NCBI GenBank assembly: GCA_946894095.1
Contig: OX335658.1
Span: 12,391,001 to 12,455,000, forward strand
DNA: 64,000 nt
From: Incurvaria masculella
Taxonomy: Eukaryota; Arthropoda; Insecta; Lepidoptera; Incurvariidae
Direction: 5' to 3'
The notes under the pieces were generated by a model that worked only from the letters and a program-made list of their open reading frames with translations, made no database searches and had not been told where the DNA came from. Below, one piece after another: positions 44,966 to 56,130 of the stretch (position 1 is its first letter; every line of letters starts with the position of its first letter). The translations under genes and the position numbers were made by a program.

Positions 44966-45402
44966 TCATAGCTTAGGGGCCATGCCAGAGCTCCCGTTTA
45001 TGCATGATATTCTTGATCTTTAGATAAGTTCATTTTTGTTACGAATGCAACTTATTCCACGGTTCGGAATTAATGTAAAACTGTAGGTCCCCTTCCCCCT
45101 ACTAGGTCTTAGGGATCAGCCCATCTGGGCTGGTACCGTTGCATTCGATGAAAAGATGGTCGAAACGGCACTAAAAATTTGTCGCTTCGACCATCGTTCA
45201 TTCATTGCGATGGAACCAAACCGGGCGGGATTAACACTACCACCTAGTAAGTAAGGAAGGGGACCTACAGATTTGCATGGAATGCAAACTACGGCCAGCC
45301 TCAACGGTTGAAAATGGTCAACCATCCAGAACCCAACCGCGCTAAGAGGTGCTTCACTCAGCTCATCGAATCGCAAAGCGTTGCGCCCCTGGGCTACCGA
45401 GG
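44966..45402. mobile_element. Inverted chimera of two SINEs
   Basis: 44966 to about 45182 runs on the plus strand: A-box-like 'tagcttaggggc', linker, 'ctgtaggtccccttcccc' and body to 'gatggtcgaaacggca'. It then switches at about 45183 to the minus strand, from 'cgcttcgaccatcgttc' through the body to the 5S-type head ('catccagaacccaaccgcgc' and 'gcccctgggctaccga'). Body sequences from the two halves face each other and would form a long hairpin. The 86-codon minus frame at 45116-45376 crosses the joint and is an artefact. Confidence 0.8.
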
Positions 45403-45474
45403 ATGAAATGAATTTATATTATTCGTGAATTCAGACTAACAAATCTCCACTGTGACGTGTCTGTGATTTTGGAT

Positions 45475-45848
45475 TTTACAAACATCTTTTTCGAGGGGCT
45501 TATAGTAACGAAACTGATGATAATTTTCGGAAGTGTTTCTCTGACTGTCTGTCTTTATTCAATCATGTTTGGCCGCTTTTCACGATGAAACGGCTAATTC
45601 TATTTAGATACGGTTTTCACTAATAGAATTAAGCACATCTCGAAGAAGTTTTTGCCCAATATCATCACGTTACGTTAAACAATTAGGGAGTAGTGAGCGA
45701 AAACGTAAATGACCTTTTGTGACCACCGAATTGATGCGTTGCTTATCGGTGGCAAACCCCACTTCTCACAATCACTCTAACGTGAGCGGCGAGCAAACTG
45801 TATACAATCAGATTTTAACGCGAGCGGATCCGCGGGTACAGCTAGTTA
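45475..45848 (-). mobile_element. RTE-like LINE 3' end, minus strand
   Basis: The minus strand starts 'actagctgtacccgcggatc' followed by 'gctcgcgtt', the common start of the non-coding 3' segment in lepidopteran RTE-type copies. It runs to 'gacagtcagagaaacactt'. No ORF. Confidence 0.65.
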
Positions 45849-45894
45849 TACCTTTATAATAATTTCATCCTATAATTCCTAATCATTCCTATGA

Positions 45895-46135
45895 ATGCTT
45901 TGCTCGGGGCGACCTATCGTAGTGCACCCGCCGCGTGTGTCGCCACCGCGCCGCGTGGCCGCCGCGCACGCCCCCAAGCGGTGGCGCGTTGCCAATTTTT
46001 CACCTCGGCGCAAAACCTTGTAACGACGCCGAACATTTGTCAGCAGTAATCCTCGCCTCTTCCGTTAACCTGCTGCCCTAGTATGTAGACGTGTTCGCGG
46101 GCAGCTCGCCCCCTGGTACCGTCGCAGCCTTCGCT
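45895..46135. other. GC/CpG-rich island
   Basis: 'cgccgcgtgtgtcgccacc' and 'gtggccgccgcgcacgc' give a strongly CpG-rich block between AT-rich flanks. No supportable frame. Regulatory or exon function is possible but not shown. Confidence 0.3.
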
Positions 46136-47519
46136 TTATGATCCGGGTTAGTTTCCTAACATAACCGCCCCTTTTATGATTTTCAAATAAAATTATTTTT
46201 ACATAGGATGAAGACTCTATTTTTTAGTATCAAGTTTTTAGCATCAGAAATTAAAGTGCACGTATGTAGCAAGAGGTATTATATTTATCTATTACATCTG
46301 CGTACCCCTTTAAAAGCGGCGCGATTACGTGCATCAGAGGCAGTTCTCTAGGTTCGATAGAAGGGAAAACAGATGAGGTGAATGTTGCCTGAAACCAACG
46401 GTGAAGAGTGAAGACCTCGTCAGTCTATAAAAGTAAATTTTACAGGAGACAATAAAATAGATTTTACTAAGATTCTGTTTTATTCCGAAAATAACTCTCA
46501 GCAACTCTTTGCAGTTATTAATTTTTATCGACTAATCATTTTTAAAACAACTTTAAGCATGATCAAGTGAATATCAAAGATATAGGACATACGAGGTTTA
46601 CACAGTACTAACATTGGTGCATACGTGGTTTTCTAACTATTAGATGAAGGAAAATAAAACCAGTGCGGTTATTTTATTTCTTTTATTTTCAAGTATTTCT
46701 TATGATATTAAATACAACGTATGTAACGACTGACCAGGAAAATAAAAACACCTCTGTAGGGCCGCGTAAATTACTGTATCATGGCATGGTTCTGCATAGT
46801 TTATTTTTATTTTTGTGGTCAGGCTCGGTAGGATTAACATTCGATCAGTTCATCAGTTTCACACTGAATGGTTGTTTTACATATTTTTACCCTTCTGCTT
46901 TTTAAAACATGACCGCGAAGATAAAAGCGCACTGTACTAAGAAATAAACCAAGTTTAGCCCAAATATATAAGTAACAGCCCAAATAAATAGCCCAAATAA
47001 ATAAGTTTAGCCAAAAGTTAAAAGCTAATATTAAAATCTCTACAAACGCTCGGATATTAGTCAATATAATGAATCACAAACCTATTCACACCTAATTTTA
47101 AGAGGACATATGACCCTAGAAGGACCGTATCCGATAAGCTATGGTATTATATTTTTATTATTTTTCATAATAAGCACTTATTTTTAAACATTAATATCGG
47201 AAAAACTTCACATGGTATTATTTAAATTAATACAAGTCGGTTCTTTCCATTAAAATGCATGCCTTTTACAGGTTTTAAAATTTTCAAAGCGTGATAACTC
47301 CCAGAACATAAGCGGTGGGGTTACATATATATTTTTTTATATTTACCAATCGATCTTCTAGTGTCGCGCTTGACAACACTTTTTATTTTTGGTTTATTTG
47401 AATTACAGTTAATAAAAATATGAGCGATTCTGGGGAAATTCGTCCTGATTTGCTCAGAATCGCTTATGTTTTAAATAATCGTAATTAGTATCTAGCCAAT
47501 ATGAACAATTTTCACAAAG
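46136..47519. other. No supported gene
   Basis: AT-rich. Frames at 46663-46905 and 46834-47064 (minus) overlap in opposite directions and are unrecognised. Confidence 0.35.
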
Positions 47520-47532
47520 TGGATACTAGATA

Positions 47533-47763
47533 TGTTTGAAAAATGTTACGGCTTTTCACGCGGCAGGAAGATATATTCTCCGACGTTTCCAGCCAATCAT
47601 TCAGCCCCTTGTCAAGGAGGCATCCGCCGCGTTCGTACGCAGCAGACGACTGCTGCGTACGAATGATTGGCTCGAAACGTCGGAGAATGTATCTTCCTGC
47701 CGCGTGAAAAGCCGTAACATTTTTCAAACATGGCTAACGACCGCGGTAATCTCAAAAGTATCA
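47533..47763. mobile_element. Palindromic element with 13-bp target duplication, copy A
   Basis: TGGATACTAGATA lies on both sides (47520-47532 and 47764-47776). The element begins 'tgtttgaaaaatgttacggc' and carries the complement about 195 bp later, giving arms of about 70 bp with few mismatches. A non-palindromic end ('gctaacgaccgcggtaatct' then 'caaaagtatca') follows the right arm. No poly-A, tRNA or 5S boxes, and no ORF beyond palindrome shadows. A 12-13-bp duplication is longer than the common cut-and-paste superfamilies make and is more like target-primed reverse transcription. Confidence 0.85.
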
Positions 47764-47776
47764 TGGATACTAGATA

Positions 47777-48386
47777 GTCGATTATTGATTTAATTGCATA
47801 AAAAAATAAAACCCTCACCGTTTATGTTGAAGGAGTTATCGTATTAAAAAAAAAAAAAATCAATTTAAGGCTTGAATTTCAATGGCAATGCCCAAATTTT
47901 ATTAAACTGAATCATAAAATAGTTCAATATCAAGTTTATCCGATAACCATGTTTACAGGAAAGTGCTTATTAAGTAATCTAATAATAACACAAAACGAAC
48001 GCTTTCCGGATACGGCCGTTCTCGGGCCTTAAGTCACCTTAATAAACTTATTTTAAATTATACTATAAAAAGCAATGCGGTAGTTACTAAAAATCAAATT
48101 ATGTGAACGCTCTTCAGTTGGAGCATTACGCGACTGCTGACGTCACTCATTCGCTCTGACGCCAGCGCGCGAGACGACCGCCATTACGTTTGAACGGATC
48201 GCTTTCCATTGCAAGCTCGAATTAGCTACGTATGTGTGTGTATTAGCGTTCACTGAAGTATTCCAATTTGTAGAATCAAAAATAAGGTGACTAATTCGGC
48301 TGATTTTTTTGCAATTAAAAAAAAATGGCACATTTTGAGCATCAGTGCATTGAAAGTATCGCTTTCTAAAGGCTATAAAAATATGT
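47777..48386. other. Unassigned DNA, local CpG-rich patch
   Basis: 48115-48200 is CpG-richer and includes TGACGTCA near 48139. No gene evidence. Confidence 0.3.
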
Positions 48387-48668
48387 ACTTGCTAGCTGCG
48401 GTATCCGCTCGGGTTAATGTCGGGCTGAATTATTTCATGGATAAAAACTTTCCCAAAAGGCTGGTCCAAAAGGCTGGTCCATGAAAATGTATTCATTTAC
48501 TAAATTTTATCAAGATCGTAAGATTTAATGAGAAATGTCAAATAATTCGGAAATATTTATTGGCTATTTTTCAAAAAATATTGAAACTGTGTCTAAAAAT
48601 GCAGTATCTTAGAAAACAAAGCAAATTACTCCATGGTGTTCATGGTTTTATTATTAGTATAGATAGAT
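48387..48668 (+). mobile_element. RTE-like LINE 3' end / SINE-like copy
   Basis: 'gctagctgcggtatccgctc' through 'aatgtcgggctgaattattt' and 'tttatcaagatcgtaag' to 'attattagtatagata'. A 'aaaggctggtcc' unit is duplicated in tandem at 48457-48481. Confidence 0.7.
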
Positions 48669-48994
48669 AAAACGACACCGAACCCCCTCTTTTTTTTTTT
48701 TTCAAAACTATTACAATACAATACATTACAAAAAAAACTTTTACTCCTGAAGTTGTGCTTCAGATGTTCATGTACAAAAACAAAAAAAATTCAAGAAAAT
48801 GAAATATATTAAAGGGTACGTTCAGTAATGACCGAACAGTAGCCCATGGTAAGTATGTAATTTTAAGTACAGTATAAGGAATTTTCAATATTCGATAGTT
48901 TAAATGGAAGACGGTCTACATTTTTAAATATACACCAGACACATGACAAATTTTAATCTATTTCGGAAGCCGAAGTGGAAAGGAATCCAGGGTT

Positions 48995-49092
48995 TCCGTC
49001 GAAAAAAATGCTTTGAAAACTGCTATCAAAGCGGTTTTGTAGCCTCAGGATTCTTGATTCCTGATTACGGAATTTCAGGAATAGACCTGCTG
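48995..49092 (+). repeat. Half copy (right arm) of the 'cagcaggcctattcc' foldback
   Basis: 'gtcgaaaaaaatgctttgaa' and 'aaagcggttttgtagcc' match the interior of 50681-50878 in reverse, and 'ggaatagacctgctg' is its terminus. The opposite arm is missing. Confidence 0.65.
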
Positions 49093-49828
49093 TGCTTACC
49101 TTAATTAAAAGTTGAGATAAATAGTTACCAAAAAACAGACTATTCAGAGTAAAGTAATTCGGAACTAGTGTCAAATGTGCCATTTCGTCCATTGGAAACG
49201 TAACCTAGGAAAGCACTACGTTTCATTCGTTTTTGTAACGGTTGTTTATATCAGCCCAAGTGTCTTTCCATTCTAGATGGAACATCTCATAGAGGTTGGA
49301 GAAGTCGTTTTCATCTGCGCTATTGTTTCGTGAAAGTACAGGGACGACCGCAAGTTGTCGAAAGTCCTTTCTACGAAAACGTTTGCGCGTCTTTGCCGCT
49401 TAGCGCCGAATCAAGTTTGTTAGTTTCGAATAATTACGGACGTCTCATGCATAAATAATAGACGAAATGTCAGTGACATGACATGTCAACCTTTGTCTAC
49501 TATAGTTTCGAGGGGAATTATTTGGAGCCATGGAGGTCTTCATCTACATGCGTGGAGCTATGTAGATATTATTTGATTGATTGTTTTTTATTTACTTTTT
49601 TCTTGGGAAATTAGGAAAACAGTAAAAAATACGGCCAATAAAGTGACAATTGGCAAGATTGGTTTCAAATTTGGATGTGAGCACGGTTAAAATAGCTTAT
49701 AAACGTTGAAATTTAATATTCATTTGCTCGCTCGCTTATTATTAGACGAACTGTTCACAAAACTGATCCAAACTGAAATGGCTAGTGTAACTTCGCATCG
49801 AACCGATTTGAATCCAATAAGACCTGCA
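49093..49828. other. No supported gene
   Basis: No recognisable frame or repeat. Confidence 0.3.
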
Positions 49829-49870
49829 GGCCTATTCCTGGCATTCCGTAATCGGAAATTAGTGTCCTAA
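49829..49870 (+). repeat. Terminal arm of the 'cagcaggcctattcc' foldback
   Basis: 'gcaggcctattcctggcatt' then 'ccgtaatcgg' equals the left terminus of 50681-50878. It is isolated, with no matching interior. Confidence 0.6.
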
Positions 49871-50147
49871 CATTCAATGTATCACGTTCCAATTCGTAAG
49901 CGAATTGACCGCTTGACTTCACCGTCGGTTAAACGATGCCGTGCTACGTGCCGATATGTTCGGTCGCCACTCCCGTTTTTACTTAATCGATGAGTTCCGA
50001 GGTAATTACGATAATATACAAACAACAAAAGTATCCAATCTGAACAGGAACGTCTTTCGCAATGCTTGCGATAATACCCTTAACAAACTGTCCATATGGG
50101 TATTGCCTGCAGTGTCCGCTGGTGGTCAAACAGATAGATTTTTTTAT

Positions 50148-50332
50148 GTTAAGCGTGACATAAGGGGTACGCCAGGACCTGTTAAGGTACCCATGGTAAC
50201 CAACTTACAGATGGGCTGCTAAAACCATACTAACCAGCAATTCACACCATGTTTTAAGGACCCCGGTTGTACTTGAGGGGAAATACCTCGGAAGGGAGTA
50301 CATTCCATTGTTTTACGACCCTAAAGATGAAT
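50148..50332 (-). pseudogene. Non-LTR retrotransposon 3' fragment
   Basis: 'ggggtacgccaggacctg', 'gatgggctgct', 'aattcacaccatgtttt', 'ggaaatacctcggaaggga' and 'catt' align with 26145-26358. The C-terminal RT signature is frame-broken. The 93-codon plus frame at 49941-50222 only enters it by chance. Confidence 0.7.
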
Positions 50333-50680
50333 GATCCCAGCAATCCTCTAGATTCTAGAGGATCGATGGGTTCTTATTTTTGGAATGTCGACAGTAAATT
50401 TGTGCATTTTCTCCCTGTTCTGCGTTGAGCGAATGTAGAAAGGGGACGGAGGGACAGAGTGATGCAGCTCCGACGAGCATTCTCCGTGGTGAAGATATGA
50501 TATCTCCCCATCGTCGACATATCGTGTAGATCCGTCCGCAGCACTCCAGGCTCGCAGGCACAATGCAGAACCACAGCCAATGCTAATAAGCTTGTGCATT
50601 TGCTGAGAGCAAGAGTCCGTGCATTAGCTGCGGTGCCGACGCGTCGCCGCGCCGCCAGGAGAAATGGAGGCGATTTGGAT

Positions 50681-50878
50681 CAGCAGGTCTATTCCTGGCA
50701 TTCAGTAATCAGGAATCAGGAATCCTGAGTCTAGAAAACCGCATTTGTAGCGGTTTTCAAAGCGACTTTCTTGACGAAAATATTCCGGAGCATAGTTTTT
50801 TAATTCAATTCAAATTCAATTCAAATTGACCTAGGATTCCTGATTCCTGATTACTGAATGCCAGGAATAGACCTGCTG
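50681..50878. mobile_element. 198-bp foldback MITE with perfect 46-bp TIRs
   Basis: 50681-50726 is the exact reverse complement of 50833-50878 (start cagcaggtctattcctggc). The 106-bp interior contains 'accgcatttgtagcggtttt', itself a small hairpin, and tandem 'ttcaattcaaa'. Perfect arms imply recent insertion or gene-conversion between arms. No clear target duplication. Arms or halves recur at 20882, 48995, 49829 and 59738. Confidence 0.9.
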
Positions 50879-51417
50879 GCCACTGCAGGCCGTTTCACTA
50901 GGGTCGCGTTCTGCTTTGTTACAACTTATACGCCGCCTTAAAATTCTTATTACAGAGGTATAAGAGTAACAATTTCATGAAATTATATTTTACAAATCTA
51001 CTCAGGACAATGTCGAAAAAAAAAGTCTGGGATAAAAAAGATTGTGACTACGAAAAATCACGCTGATAAGTTGCTTCGTTACTGCCTGAAATAATGAAAA
51101 GCGAATAAACATACTTTCGCATTCATAATATTCAGAAATAACAGGGATTACCCAATTCAAATAGACGAGGTCCAAGCGAAATTATACTGTTTCTTACACG
51201 CCATGTTGACGGGAATTGGTTAAGATTGGCGCCACCTCGCTACTACCATAGCGACTGGGTTATGCAATGCTGTCCTTAAAATGTACCTCTTCACCGCCTG
51301 CTAAAATTAGAAGAATCACTGGAACCTTAGGGTTGTGTCTTGTAGCATGTTTTCGGAACGCTTTTATTACTGTACAATCTCCCTAGAATTATGACATTTC
51401 GGTTCAACATAGCAACA

Positions 51418-51905
51418 CCAGTTCTCCCGCGCAATTGTAGCGAGTCAGCATTCTCTTTCTCCCTCGCACGCGACCTCAACGTATAGCGCCTTCCGCGGAC
51501 CCATCACAGGCTTAGCACCGCACCGACACCACGGAAGGTACCGTCGTTGCAAAACGCGCGCCACGGTTTCTATAACTAGACTAAGCAAGCCGCGCAGCGG
51601 CCATTCCAGTTTGGGCGCTGAGTACCGACGAACATGAGCGAGTGTCTTCAACGCGCGAAAGACGGTTGGAACCTAGTCGGTGCCGATGTCGAGTGTGGAG
51701 CACCGCGAGGAAGCCAGGTGACGCAGCCGGGCGCTTCGGGGGGCCGAGTGGAGCTGCCGGGTCCCTGCGGAGCTTTAGGTCCGGGCCGCGAGGAACGCCG
51801 AGGGGCGGCCTGGTGCGGCCTCGAGCGCCGGCGGAGCTGCGGAGCGTAGCTTCCTGAGGCGTCGCCAGCCGAGGCGAGCTCCCGCGGCGCACGTCCATCG
51901 CCTGC
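51418..51905. promoter_or_regulatory. GC-rich island, possible promoter / 5' exon
   Basis: Strong, sudden GC and CpG enrichment. On the plus strand ATG at 51634 opens 71 codons; a possible donor 'gccag|gtgacg' follows at 51717. On the minus strand 105 codons are open (51581-51898). None shows a known domain, and Pro/Arg/Gly bias follows from composition. This is the best place in the window for a host promoter or first exon, but strand and gene are unknown. Confidence 0.35.
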
Positions 51906-52149
51906 GCATCTTCGGCGAAACCTTCTTGTGATCGGTACCCCTCACACCTCTATCCTGGAACTATATGCCCAATATCAGTGAGATAGGACCCCACTAAAGT
52001 CGCTCGGGGAAGCGCGGCGAATAACAACCTTGGACTTCTGGTGATTACTTCCGTTGTGTTTGTTAGACATAAGTTCTTTGTTAATTTAAATTTTGTAAAT
52101 ATGTAGATATTAACCTCTTTGAAAGGCGAAGCCAGAGCCCATCTTATCC

Positions 52150-52355
52150 TTAATTTCTAATTTTTTTTTTTTTTACCTATTTGTTGTTATAGCGGCAAAA
52201 TAAATACTCACTCTGTGAACATTTCAGCTGCCTACCTATTAGGGTTCATGAGATACAGCCCTGTGACCGACGGACGGACGGGCGGATGGACGGGCGGACG
52301 GTCGAACAGCGGAGGTATAGTTCCATTTCCACCGTTTGGGTATGGAACCCTAAAC
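52150..52355 (+). repeat. Dispersed 'accggccaagtg' repeat, copy 3 (5' truncated)
   Basis: 'ttgttatagcggcaaaataa', 'gatacagccctgtgacc', a GGACGGGC iteration (52270-52310) and 'ttgggtatggaaccctaaa' match the 3' two thirds of 43105-43410. Confidence 0.75.
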
Positions 52356-53272
52356 GGGCTCCACCGATATAAAAGTTCCATAAACGTTGAGGGCGACCAG
52401 CGCGAAGCTAGCCTATGGCGGCCATATTTTAGTTTTTCTTCCTGGTGTTACATGCAAGTGGAGAAAATATAGTTTTCTGTAAATTCATATGAATCAAATT
52501 ATCCGTGATTTTCACAGATATACATATAGATAGATAGCTGAGTAAGAAAACATTTTTTTTTTAAATTTTATGATGAAGCCTATCGTTAATAAAATGTATC
52601 ATAACATAAGCTTAGTTAGGTTGTATTAGAGTCTTTAAGAGCTTTACAAGTTTATAGGATATTTTTCTTCTATGGTTATCTTGTGTGATTAAAAATATCT
52701 TTTACCATTACGGACATTACAACTTTTATAAGACGTGAATACCAAAATAAGTTTTGGCTTAATTTAACTGTCATTGTAAGTTTGATTCATAGCTTCATTT
52801 GTGAATGAAGACCGCTGTTGGACTATGAAGGCCGATGAGGGATTTCGAGTAAGCAAATGAAGACGAAATGCGGCAAGAATAAGAAATACGCGCTCAGCGG
52901 AGTTTGAAAGCTCTGGAGGTTAATTAAGTCGTGGGAATTACTCGTATAGTCTAGAATTAAGTTTATTTTAAACAAGCACACACAAACTTCACGGCTACCT
53001 AACAACTGCTATTTAAATTTGAGCAATGCTGCTTACAATTGAGTAATATTTTTTTGCTTCAGATCAAAAATGAAGAACATCTGCCGTCTCTAATTTTTAA
53101 AAATTACTAACCCAACTAAAACGTACATGCCACATGCAAATATAGTCGCAGTCGTATTAGAGGGTTTGTGTGGGTTTCGCGTTTCGGGAGCACACACAAA
53201 TCTTGACGATAGTTTGGAACCCGTCGACTCGTGGTTTTTGAAAACTATCGATGTGTCTTCATCGATCACGAG
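52356..53272. other. No supported gene
   Basis: AT-rich. The minus frame 52823-53005 is unrecognised. Confidence 0.35.
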
Positions 53273-53412
53273 TGGCTCTTAGCTTAGGGGCGCGGGGATA
53301 TGCTTTCCATGCCAGGGGCTATGGGTTTAAATCCGCGCCCCGGTCATAAACCACTTTCTTTTTCTATCTGAGTTGTATGAGTGCATTTCCTTACGAATTC
53401 GAGCTGTGTCAT
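53273..53412 (+). mobile_element. tRNA-type SINE head, truncated
   Basis: 'ctcttagcttaggggcg' (A-box-like) and 'gctatgggtttaaatccgcg' (B-box-like) are about 45 bp apart, followed by the family linker 'ctttctttttctatctgagt' and 'gcatttccttacgaattcga'. The body is lost. The folding arms are partly tRNA-like but no complete cloverleaf is convincing. Confidence 0.7.
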
Positions 53413-53559
53413 GAAAAACGATAGGTATAATAAGAAGAAAGAAAACAGAAAATATCTAACAATTATATTCACCATAACCAGAGCCTAAAATTCCAGACTA
53501 AAATAAAAAAAATTAAGGTAGTAACAAGCACGTCAAATAAAACAGATTTATAGTACAAT

Positions 53560-53804
53560 TAGCTGAGGAACCCGGCTCCGCTCGGGTCAATGTCGTTTTG
53601 GACTGATGTCGGGCTGAATTATTTCCTGAATATTATTTGAGTTGCCCAAATAAACTTTCATCGCCTATTTCACTACCTTTGAGCCTATTTCCTTCTCCAA
53701 GATCCAGACTATCTCTATAATAAAATTCATCAAAATTTGTTCAGCGATTTAGGCGTGAAAACGCAACAAACAGACAGAGTTACTTTCGCAATTATAATAT
53801 TAGT
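53560..53804 (+). mobile_element. RTE-like LINE 3' end / SINE-like copy
   Basis: 'tagctgaggaacccggctcc', 'gttttggactgatgtcgggc', 'ttcatcaaaatttgttcagc' and 'actttcgcaattataatatt' define a near-complete copy of the roughly 250-bp unit. Confidence 0.75.
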
Positions 53805-54095
53805 ATGCAAACGTTACACAACTTCTAAATATCTCAAAGAAATATTCGATGTATCGCACTCGACGACAAGCGTCCCAATTTGCCGGAATAAATCAACTCT
53901 TAACAGAGCTGAACAAAACCGCAACATGCAATAAAGGAAGAACCCAGCACGCAGTTACACATCATATACTGCCGGGACATGATAGCATGTTACCCTCCAC
54001 CCTAACACCATCTGTTACCCGGCCGCTGTACCTGTTCCGCTCCTTGGTGATTTCTCAATCTAAGAATGCTTTGCCCTTCATGAAACAGTTCAACC

Positions 54096-54190
54096 GTTGC
54101 CAGGATCCCGCCCAGCTTGGTACCATCGCATTGGATGACTGCTTTTGCAAACTTTTTCCATCCAGTTTAACGTGCTCATTAAGCATGGCA
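54096..54190 (+). mobile_element. SINE body remnant
   Basis: 'cccgcccagcttggtaccat', 'cgcattggatga' and 'ttccatccagtttaacgt' match the central SINE body in the plus direction. It lies inside a 156-codon frame (53849-54319), which is therefore partly transposon-derived and unlikely to be a gene. Confidence 0.6.
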
Positions 54191-55748
54191 GCTCATCCTT
54201 ATAGTCCAAAAATCGTAAAAACATTTAGGGGGAGAAGTTACCTGGCATTGACAGCACCAAAATCTATCCCAAAATATTTGCAATTCTCCAATGTTTTTAA
54301 TCTTCATTGCATCAGCTGACTGTCGCTGATTGACTGAACAACGCAGCTGATTTTTATTTATTTTCGTACTTTTTATTATTGCTGTTAACTTTTTTCTACA
54401 ATTCAAGCATATTCCCTCCGAGGGGCCCGTCGCAGTGCAGCTGTCGATTTTTTTAGCTCAGTATGATCGACCGGAATCAGTATGATCGCAACCACCCACA
54501 TCCACACCCACCGCTAATTGAGGTCAGATGTCGGAGCAGAGATCGTCGATCTCCATGGTCGACTCACTTCATTGATACCAGATCAACTAGCTATCGATGT
54601 CAATATTTTCCGGCTTACGGCTCACTTGATTTTCCCATTTACCACGGTACCTCCCGAACTATAACGGAAATGTGGTGGGTTAGGCTAATTTGTAGGTGGG
54701 TTTGGTTTATTCTTTTATTTTCCTCCATTACAATCCCACTTCGGACACCCCCCCCACGGTTCGATTACCACGGACGAAGAAGAACCAATAACAAAACTTT
54801 CCCGGCGTTGAAAATAAAAATATAGTGATTTTTTTTATAGATTGAGTCTGTATCTTGAAGAAAGTGCATAGTCTACCTTTTGTAACGGAAATTAAACTCC
54901 GAGGGGGTGATGAGGGGGATGCAACATCAAATTTTAGGTTCAGCCCCACATCAGGCCGAAACGAAATTGAACCGTGCGGAGCCGTGTAACTCAGCTAGTA
55001 ATGATTATAAACATTACTAGCTTATTCCTTAAAACACTAACACCTACCAAAAAATTAACAGCATATTAGTTTTAAAGCAACCTAAAAATTCAATTCTGAC
55101 TAAGATTTCTGTGTGAGATTGTGACCTATTGTCACTATAGAAGTCAATATTGCTAAATTTACAAAGCCCTTTTCATTATTGATACAAAATTGTGTGAACA
55201 CAACTCATCATTGTTTTATTAGTAATTTCATACGACACGTATCAGAAACTTATAAGAAAAGTAATAATGATGCACAGTATACGAAATGTACGAAATGTAT
55301 TAGCTATCTATGTTAAATGAAAAAATAAAACTTTTTTATCAATATTTGAAGTGGAAAATTCACCAACAACAACCAGACTTTGTTAACTGGATGTATAAGA
55401 GTGGAAGGAACTTGGTGTATCATAACCGGTACAAATTATTTTCTCTTGATGTGTTCTATTTATCTTCACAAACAGCCCTTTTAAGGGGTAAGCTATGCCG
55501 TTTGTGAACAGATTAAAGGGAATTAACTTCTTCATTACCTCTCCTTCGAGTAATATCGAATTCATCGAAGTACGAGTTGAAAGTAGAGTACGACGAAATT
55601 GCATTTACAACCTCACATCAGTTTGGCAAAAGAACATTTTCAAGTCAATCTCAGTTGCGTTCGTGGAAAAATAGGATAGGCGATAGAAAGATTTAGGCCG
55701 AGAGCATGTTAAAGTTGATGTAACAATTGTAATATGATTTGTTAACAT
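54191..55748. other. No supported gene
   Basis: 54440-54790 is somewhat GC-richer with a 120-codon plus frame (54463-54825), rich in Arg, His, Pro and Thr, with no recognisable domain. The remainder is AT-rich. Confidence 0.35.
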
Positions 55749-55800
55749 TGTTCCATTTCATTATTATAGGATCCAGATCCTATAATAATTAAATGGAACA
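55749..55800. repeat. Near-perfect 25-bp palindrome
   Basis: 55749-55773 and 55776-55800 are reverse complements with one mismatch and only two bases between (centre 'ggatccagatcc'). There are no flanking repeats. Confidence 0.85.
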
Positions 55801-56130
55801 GAGGCTTAGCAGCTAGATGTGACTTCTTTTCTGACCCAATTCATATTTGAGTTTCGTGAAATAAACATTTCATTATCATTACCTAGCTCCAATTAACAAA
55901 GGGAGTTTTAATGGTCACTCTTTTAATAAACCCTTTAAAGGTCAGACAGGCACTAAAATAGTACCAACATACCAAATAGTTTTTAAGTATTCCTTACTTC
56001 AAACTATTCCAAATACACTAAGCTTTTTTTCATATTTCCTGCAGACATCTGCAGATCGTTTTAGACACGTGTATTATCAATCAAGTAAAGTGTAGTACTG
56101 TAAGTATGTATATATAAACAAGATCGAATA
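55801..56130. other. No supported gene
   Basis: AT-rich with nothing recognised. Confidence 0.35.

Noticed and set aside
47536..47793. Frames starting MKNVTAFHAAGRYILRR on both strands
   Set aside because: Both are readings of the two arms of one palindromic element, which explains their identical start.
53849..54319. 156-codon frame
   Set aside because: It includes a SINE body remnant (54096-54190), begins near an RTE tail and shows no domain.
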